A DNA stretch of 64,000 bases from Enoplosus armatus (lineage: Eukaryota; Chordata; Actinopteri; Centrarchiformes; Enoplosidae), in the NCBI RefSeq assembly GCF_043641665.1, contig NC_092194.1:17857298-17921297 (forward strand), written 5' to 3'. Positions 21,487-64,000 of the stretch are shown piece by piece; position 1 is the first letter of the stretch; each line of letters opens with the position of its first letter. Both the position numbers and the translations under genes were made by a program. The notes beneath the pieces were generated by a model that was not told where the DNA came from, searched no databases, and worked only from the letters and a program-made list of their open reading frames with translations.

Positions 21487-24400
21487 CGTTTTTTTTTTTT
21501 TTTTTCTGCACCTGTTCTGTTTTCACTAAATCTGAGGTAAACAAAGGAGTCCTCAGGCCAGTAACAAAGCCTGCAGTAACAAGAGCCGATTCCATTAGTG
21601 GGGAGTCCCTGCTGGATGCTGGAGGCTGGGTGGGGGTTGGGAGAAGGAGCGAATGTATGGATTGAGGTTTGTGAAGCACATTGCATCTCTATTGTCAAAA
21701 AATGTTGCAAGTAGACATCACATAAAGAGAATAGAAGAGAAGAGGGAAAACAATACCCTATCCATCTGGGAGTCCATTTGTACACTTGCCCAACGCCATA
21801 ACTCTTAGTTTTCTTGGCATTTCTGGGTTAGTCAGAGTATTACATCAGAGTCAGTCCTTGGAGGAGAGGAGGGAAGGTGAATCTGCCCAATAAAAAGAGC
21901 TCTACACTCTACTCTGAAGCTTATGTTATTCAAATAAATGATCCCTACAGACGCTTTGATTTCTGCGTGGCACAACTACACGTCACAGAATTTGCATTCT
22001 TGAGCCCACAGGACCTCAGAAACACCTACATTTTGACTGACTGCATGTTTAAAGACACTGGAAAGAATCAATATTCTACATTCTGCGCCCAATCCTCTGG
22101 TTTCTCTGGGTCAGGAGAACATTGTGTGAGTCCCCGTGCAACAGGAGAGCTGGGTTTAGTAGCAAATCCCCATCCCACTTAGAATAAAAAATCATTAGGC
22201 TACTAATTGCTGCACAGATTCCCTGCAGAGACCTGGACGCTTTCGCACGGGAGGCGCAGAAAGTGATGCCGCACATGGAGGCTTTTCCCCGCTCACATGT
22301 CCCTTCAGGCAGCCCACACATACAGTAAAATTACTGTTGCACTTTCACTAAAGTTGCTCTCCATTAGCGATGCAGCAGCGCATTGTCGATTGCTTGTTTT
22401 CCTCGCAGTAACTCCGACCCTGGCCCCTCTCACAGGAAGGCTGTGTGCAGCAAGCAGGCAGAGAGAAATAACCATCCAGCACACAACAGAGCAGTTAAAT
22501 GTATTTCGGTTGCAGTTTCAGCTGATTTGTTCTTTGTATTTTCACTGACAACATGGCACTGAGAGGCAAAGAGCCAATCCAAATCAGTGGCTAAGAAACC
22601 CATCATTATGGCATTCCTCTTGTGCTGATTCCCTGAACAGAACTGCAATATTTAAACTCAGCACGCAGGAGGATGAACAAACAGGCAAAAACACAGTGGC
22701 TTCACTGGATCAGTCATTCCCTGATGTCAGTAATGCAGCATGTCTTGACATTAAGCATTAACAATTGTTTGGGCGTTCTCCAAAAGAACAAACAAATAGA
22801 TGTGAAGTTACACTGCATGATCCCTGATTTTCTTTTTATTTAATTTGCACTGGAGCAGTAAAGTGAAAAGGTTCAAGACTTGTGACCAAAGACTGAAAGG
22901 AAAATGTGAATCATCTTATCTACAAATTGCCTACTGATGTTTGCCAAATGTGCTTAACCAATACTCACCACCAGCTGTAAAATGTTTCTAAATTCTCCTT
23001 GAACTGAGGTCAGACGGGCGGCCTAATGCAAAGCACCCATGTGACCTGTGTAACTTTGCATTTTTCCTACAGGCCATGTTTGTAAAACCTCTTGTTTTAT
23101 ATTCCCTCTCCTCACCTTCCCACTTCTGCTTCAGGATGTAGCCTACATCAATCTCGAGACCAAAATTACACTTTATTAACCACAGAAACAACATCTCAAT
23201 GTTGTGTTTACTGTCATTAATTCTGGAGCGTATTGAGTTTAGAAATAATAATCATAAATATGATGCATCTTTCCCACTTTCTCCCTGAAGGCCTAATTTA
23301 CAAATGCAAAAAGGAAAATGCATTTTTCAGGTCACCGTGAAGGGCACAGATGGTACTGAATCCATAAACATGAGTTTATGTGAGGTTGCAGAAGATGCTG
23401 CATTGCACTGAGATGTCAGGAAGTCAGCAGAGTGACTTTGGGCTTTTGTCACAAGGTGCTCGTTCTGCTACAAAGAACCATGAAAGCAGATGGTGCTCAT
23501 TTGAGAACTATTGCATGAGGAAAGGTGACTGGAGGTGATCTTTAGGTCTTCATGAGTTTGATTCAGTAGTTTCTGAAGGATACATGAAGCCATGAACTTT
23601 TTCAACTGCAAATTCACTATATAAATAGTCCAGTATCCCTTGGGATTACGTCCATATTAGACAATTTACGTCTAATGCCAACTTTTAGTGCCAACTTAGA
23701 AGTAGGAAGTAGTATGTGGCGATGAAGGTGTGACGGTCAGGGTGGTGGATGTTTTTGTAGCAGTTTGCCTCCCGGCCCCCGAAGTGCAATTACCATTTCA
23801 TTTGCGTTTTTATTAATCGGCCACTTTTTCCCAAATCTTAACCAAGTATGTATCTTTACTTTCAAGTGACGAAGACCTCTGGCGGTCCTGGTAATTATGA
23901 GGGGAGCAAAGGAGGAAGTCATGTGATGTCGTTATACAGCGATAGTTCATGTAGGGGAGAAGGTCAGGGACTTTATTACAAGTGTTCATTTCCTGTTTCT
24001 AACCAACAGTCAGTGCTGTTTTTGTAAACGTTCCCAAACCTGAAGAAAGTACTTATTTTAATCCAAACGATGATCTTTACCTAAACTTAACCAAACCTGA
24101 ACCATAGTGTTGTCACATACATTGTTGTTTCATCAGTGATTTTTATTATGAATGCGCAGACAAATGATGTTGTCCTGTCGATAGACGCGTCAGATAAGCT
24201 AGCGCTTCTATGTGTCGATCTAGAGGGCACGGACAAACAACACATCTTGACGTTTAATTTGGAGGACTTGTTGTTCATTTGCCATAATCACAATCTTTAA
24301 ACATACTATAGCTGGCACAGATATTGCAGAAAATGAGAATAACATTGGATTTAAAAGACATTTCTGCAAAACTGCAAATGATGCTGGATGCTGCTGACAG

Positions 24401-25684
24401 TCTTCATTTACTATAAAGCTATCTCCGTTCCACTTCTTTATCTTTATCTCACAAACACAAAAGAAACTTCAAAGCTTGTTTAGACAGTAAGTAAGTTTGC
24501 TTCAACGTGTAATTTTGTATAACCATCCGCTCGCCAAAATTACAGTAACTTCATCCTTTGAAGAGTTATAAAACCACAACTTTTCTTAAGCCAGAGCTCA
24601 GGAACAAAAACACTTCTATTCATATCGCTGCGTCCCGTAGAGATTCCTATCTAGCCTGAGCCGTGTACCGTGAAGCTCCTGCAGTCTGTCTACTTCTCTG
24701 CACAGACGGCTTGATGCCTCTGGGGCTGCAGAGGGAGTCTGCGTTGTGAAGAGTTAATAGACTCAGTGCAACACACAAAGGAGACTTTATCCCTTATCGA
24801 TGGAGGGGCAGACCCCAATAAATCACATGAGCTCCGAGCAGGACGAGTGTTTCTCTAGTGTGGAAGAGATCGGGGCATTGAAGGTGTTGTGATGAACTGA
24901 GCACAAATGTCTGCAAATATAAAGTTTCTATGAAATGTGATCTTATGGTGGGACACAATACAGAGACGGATGCTACTGTATGCTACTACCTGGTATCGCT
25001 GACGGCTCTGTCCTGCTCTTTACTGGATATGGGGAAGTTTACACTCCAGCAACACCAGCCAACATTACCCGAGCGTTAATTTGCCAAACATAACCGTTAG
25101 AACTGAATCATAGTGTTTGAAAATACGACCAACAAAGCATGTATCTGACCTCTGTCTCGCTTGTCCAAGTATGTTAGCTAAGCAGCTAAACTTTAGACTA
25201 AAATAACAGTCTGATCTTATCTGTTTTCTTCATCATACTTATAGGACGAACTGGCTTTACACTAAAATACACAAACAAAGCTGTTTCTTCATTTCTTCCA
25301 CACGGATCGTCAACTGGTGAGGATGCTAACGTTTTGCCAGGGACATGTTAGCTTAGCCTCAGTCTTTCGGCGCAATTTCATGTATGTAGCCATCAAGTGT
25401 ATATTTAAGACCCTCTTTTTTTTTTTCATTTTAAAACAAATCAGCCGCAGACAGCGTTTTGAGCCAACTCATGGAGCTAACGTTAGCCTAAGTAGCTAGC
25501 TAGCTACTGCTGCTAAAATCCGCCAACTGACATTTTAGCTCGCAAAATCAATGGTCGCTAGAAATGAAAAGCCTGCTACATACAAACTACATTATGTGAG
25601 AGGCTTAGAAACATGTCTTTTTCATACATAACTGCTCTTAAAAGTCATTTAACTTGGAAAAAATGTCACTTTTCCTTTAGTTTG

Positions 25685-25686
<2 letters not shown>

Positions 25687-25716
<30 letters not shown>
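25687..25716. repeat. (TG)15 microsatellite
   Basis: An uninterrupted dinucleotide run in intergenic DNA. Confidence 0.97.
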
Positions 25717-25717
<1 letters not shown>

Positions 25718-25904
25718 CAGTTAATCAGCAGCTATTTACGTTTGTCCTCATGATGCCTCTTCTATGTTACTGCACATGAGGTCACTTGAAAAACTCAAAA
25801 AAAACAAAAAATAAAAAAGAGGCATCTTAATCACAGGAGCATTCTGGGATGTGATCACAGAAAAGTAAAAAGAAATCTGTGAAGATTTTCTCTCAGAGCC
25901 GCCT

Positions 25905-25905
<1 letters not shown>

Positions 25906-25943
<38 letters not shown>
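25906..25943. repeat. (GT)19 microsatellite
   Basis: An uninterrupted dinucleotide run, about 190 bases after another TG run. Confidence 0.97.
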
Positions 25944-25945
<2 letters not shown>

Positions 25946-27034
25946 TGGCAGCAGGAGAGTTTTGGCACCGACACAAAAAGAAAAAAAAGAGATGAAATAG
26001 AGATTTAGAAGGATTGGCCACTTGTGTGCTCAAAGGCAGCAAACAGGAAGATGCAGTGTGGCCTCAAACTGAGGAGATTACACAGAGAACAATGTCATCA
26101 TGCTGGAGGCGTCAGCGAGCGCACGTCCAAAAATAGCTGATGGTCTTGTTACAAACATTTGGTTTGAGTCAACACTGTATTTGGTTAAATCCAGGGAAAT
26201 ATTTACACAGATAAACTTGCCATTTGTTGTGTATTTCCACAAATCTTATAGAATTGTGGGCAGAAACATTATCAGCACAGAAGACTCTCTATTATAGCTA
26301 ATGACAAGGGAAATATGTATGTTTACATATATATAGTCATTGGCTGTGACTATAAATAGGTTATCTCCTTAAGTGTGTTTGCTTTGAGTCAGTGTTATTA
26401 CAGATCTCAATGAGATTATTCACATTTACTTTGATATGTTTATCAGCCAGCCCACGTTCTTTTGCATTGGACCCATTCCTGAATGCCAGACTGATTATCT
26501 TTATTAGACAAAGACGTCCATATTAATGCTCTTCCCGTTCTCAAACTGCTTTACAGAATATGCAAATGTAATCACACCGAGTGGCCTCACGTTGCCCTCC
26601 GTGGGTCTGAGAAACAGGCATTCCGTTAAATAGGATTATTGCATTTAATTTCCCCATCAACGGCCCCGCTGAAGGCTGAAACTGGGAGCTCACGTTGCCA
26701 TGGATGTCTCAGAGATGACTGAAGTATTTGGCCGTAGAAATGGAGAGATAGCTCTGGATACTGAAGAGAAACCTCTTTTGAGTGCAGTGGAGGGCTGCTG
26801 CTTTATCTTATCTCACAGGGTGTGAGTTTCCATGTTTTCGGTCTCCTCCAGGAGTGATCTTTGCTCCCTCAGCTGCTGAGAGGAGAAGCTTTTCAACAAA
26901 CAACCCAAAATCCTGCAAGTTTATATTGTGCAGCGGCAGCTATGCAAAGCTGAGTGGGGTTTTATATTCAGATCCTGGCTTAAGAGATCTTAAAATAGTC
27001 CGTCCTGCTGCTGTCAGTCAGAAAAATCAGATGT

Positions 27035-27665
27035 GGAAAGTAACTAAGTACAGTTTTGAGTATTAGTACCTTACTTTAGTGTTTCCTTTATATACTACTT
27101 TACAATTCTACTCCACTACATGTCAGAGGGGAACATTGTACATTTATCACCACTTTATATATTTGACAGCTGAATAATGATTAAATGGTCAGACAATTGT
27201 TCAATTAGTCTGTTGACAGAAGATTAATAACGATTCAGAAAATCATTGGGTCATTCATCAAACAAAAATGTCAAACATCCACTGGCTCCAGCTTCTCATA
27301 TACAAGGATTTCCTGCTGTTCTCTCTTGATTATTATAGTTAAGTTGATTATTTGGGGGGGGGTTTGGATTGTTGATCAGACAAAACAAGTCATTTGAACC
27401 CTGTGCTTTGAGGTTTCTCAGACAAAACAATCAATCGATTAATCAAGACGGTAAAAATGCTAATAAAAATATAATTAGCTGCAAGTTACTCATTAAGATG
27501 TAGCACACAAACGTGATGTGCCTATAAAATATGATGCATTGTTATGAATTAACTTCTCAACGTAATCAAAAAGCAATCAAATAATATAATATATAATCAT
27601 GTAACATTCTGAAATCATAATACTTCCATTTTGCTGATAATACTTAAGTACTTAAGTAAGTGAAT
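27035..27665 (+). repeat. TACTCCACTACAT-family element with a nested insertion
   Basis: The left part (27035-27180) reads GTAACTAAGTACAGTTTTGA, CTTTATATACTACTTTACAA, TACTCCACTACATGTCAGAG. The right part ends near TACTTAAGTACTTAAGTAAG. A second repeat family lies inside (27190-27452), so the insertion is younger than its host. Confidence 0.6.
27190..27452 (-). mobile_element. Inverted copy of the TTAATCGATTAATCG MITE-like family, nested
   Basis: Read on the minus strand it has the family order: TTGATTAATCGATTGATTG, CAAAGCACAGGGTTCAAATG, ACTTGTTTTGTCTGATCAAC, then GAAGCTGGAGCCAGTGG and a TTAATCTTCTGTCAACAGAC end. It sits inside the 27035-27665 repeat. Confidence 0.6.
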
Positions 27666-28020
27666 ATGTTTACTTGGTGGTTCTGCTGCTCTTTCCTGAG
27701 TAAATGATCTGAACTCCACCTCCACACTAATCGGCTTAAGAGAGCATCTTCTGAAACAATACACAGAGATAATACTTTGGTTTGGTTCTCCTCATAGAAC
27801 CACAGAAATGAAGAATTTGCATTTGATCTAATATGTCTGCATGATTAGCCTACATTTTATTAACTGTTCTGTATTAAACGGGTCGTCTTGCATTGTTTCC
27901 TTTATAATCCCCTAAACAATTATGTTGGTATTAGATGTTCAGTAACGTCTGCAGACACTATCTGTTGTTGTATCTCGCTGTAAAGCTCATTAACGGACCC
28001 TCACCACACTGACAGTCCGG
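27666..28020. other. Upstream flank of trim9
   Basis: AT-rich, non-repetitive sequence leading into the trim9 promoter. I see no exon. A 5' non-coding exon could lie here but nothing marks it. Confidence 0.4.
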
Positions 28021-63213
<35,193 letters not shown>

Positions 63214-64000
63214 AGCCTCACCGACACCCACACCGGTTGGGGAAAACCTCTCCAGGATTTCCCAGGGTTCATCCTGCCAATCAATAACTATGATCCCAGC
63301 TGCTCTTGTCCCCCTGACCGACTTACCCCCATGACTCTCTGTTCGAGGCCCCATCCAGCGCTGAGCCATGCCTTGATCATGCCTAAACCTCGGACACATG
63401 GATCACCTGCAGCACACTGTCAAAACGTACACTGCTTTGCAATCTGTACCTTGTATTTTGACACGACACAGACAGTTGAAGAAGGTGAAATCCTTTTGAA
63501 AAAATAATCGTGAACTCAAGCTGATGGACTTAGAATATTATAAAAATGATGTGTTGTGATCATGATAAAGCGTAAAGGAATAATAGGACATTTAGGAAAA
63601 TATGCTTATTTGCTTTCTTGCCGAGAGTTAAATGAGAAGATTAACACCACTCTCATGTCTGTACGCTAAATATGACGCCAATGTTACTTAGCTTGGCTTA
63701 GCACAAAAAAGGCTACTGGTAACTGCCCGTAAAACTGTGTCTTTTTACATTTAGATTTTTGTATGGGTTAAACAAGATATAACATGTTAATTAGTTATAT
63801 TTAGAGATTCTGGTAGGTGGGTTTTGTTACCTTTTGGACAGAGCCAGGCTAGCTCTTTACCTCTGTTTCCATTCATTTAAGCTAAGCGGCTGCTAGCTGC
63901 ACCTTCATATTTAGCATACAGCCATGAAAGTGGTATTGGTCCTCTTATCTAACCCCCGGCAAGAAAGCAAATAAGCGTACTTCCAAAAATATTCAACTAT
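63214..64000 (+). other. trim9: trim9 3' UTR (incomplete)
   Basis: No AATAAA or ATTAAA occurs between the stop and the window end, so the transcript probably continues beyond it. The second half is an inverted-repeat element (listed). Confidence 0.5.
63590..63990 (+). mobile_element. TTTCTTGCC inverted-repeat element, most complete copy
   Basis: The left arm 63590-63678 (TATGCTTATTTGCTTTCTTG, CCACTCTCATGTCTGTACGC TAAATATG) and the right arm 63902-63990, its complement (CATATTTAGCATACAGCCAT, CGGCAAGAAAGCAAATAAGC), form imperfect inverted arms of about 85 bases. The middle has ACAAGATATAACATGTTAAT and GACAGAGCCAGGCTAGCTCT. It has no open frame. The transposase class is not evident. Confidence 0.75.

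Larger units (their letters stand above)
21487..27034. other. Intergenic DNA, part 6
   Basis: It opens with a T run at about 21488-21506. Two TG microsatellites lie at 25687 and 25906 (listed). GCTAACGTTAGCC and AGCTAGCTAGCTAC near 25480-25510 are repeat-derived palindromes. The block 26440-26720 is non-repetitive with an exact ATGCAAAT octamer at 26560. No gene is supported. Confidence 0.45.

Overview
This window is nuclear DNA from a teleost fish, most likely a percomorph. The evidence is vertebrate-style split genes with GT-AG introns, many CA/TG microsatellites, and short non-autonomous repeats that I recognise as typical of spiny-rayed fishes (TTTCTTGCC/GCTAAGCTAAGC elements, ATTAATCGATTAATCG elements, TACTCCACTACAT elements, a tRNA-derived SINE, an L2-like LINE tail). 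The species cannot be named from sequence alone.

Two protein-coding genes can be reconstructed completely. tmx1 (minus strand, coding 5877 down to 1041, 8 coding exons, 316 aa) encodes an ER membrane thioredoxin-like oxidoreductase with a CPAC active site. trim9 (plus strand, coding 28307 to 63213, 10 coding exons, 716 aa) encodes a neuronal E3 ubiquitin ligase with RING, two B-boxes, coiled coil, COS box, FN3 and B30.2/SPRY. All introns are GT-AG and the reading phase closes across every junction. The genes lie head to head about 22.4 kb apart. TMX1 and TRIM9 are also divergent neighbours in mammals (human chromosome 14), so this is old conserved synteny, not a functional operon. The two proteins are not known to work together.

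Layout: 1-1040, 3' UTR of tmx1 and downstream; 1041-5877, tmx1; 5878-about 28000, intergenic DNA with scattered dead or non-autonomous transposons and no gene I can support; about 28020-28306, trim9 promoter and 5' UTR with three CCAAT boxes; 28307-63213, trim9, with very long introns 1 (12.9 kb) and 3 (9.8 kb); 63214-64000, probable trim9 3' UTR, which holds a long-armed inverted-repeat element and runs off the window without an AATAAA.

I found no new multi-gene system. The best leads are smaller. The fish Tmx1 has Phe-Val-Phe where mammalian TMX1 carries its two membrane-proximal, palmitoylated cysteines. Long CA and TG repeats abut two trim9 splice sites. The trim9 3' region could fold into a long RNA hairpin. 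There are strong CTCF-like motifs, a perfect DR1 nuclear-receptor site, and several non-repetitive stretches that may be conserved regulatory elements.
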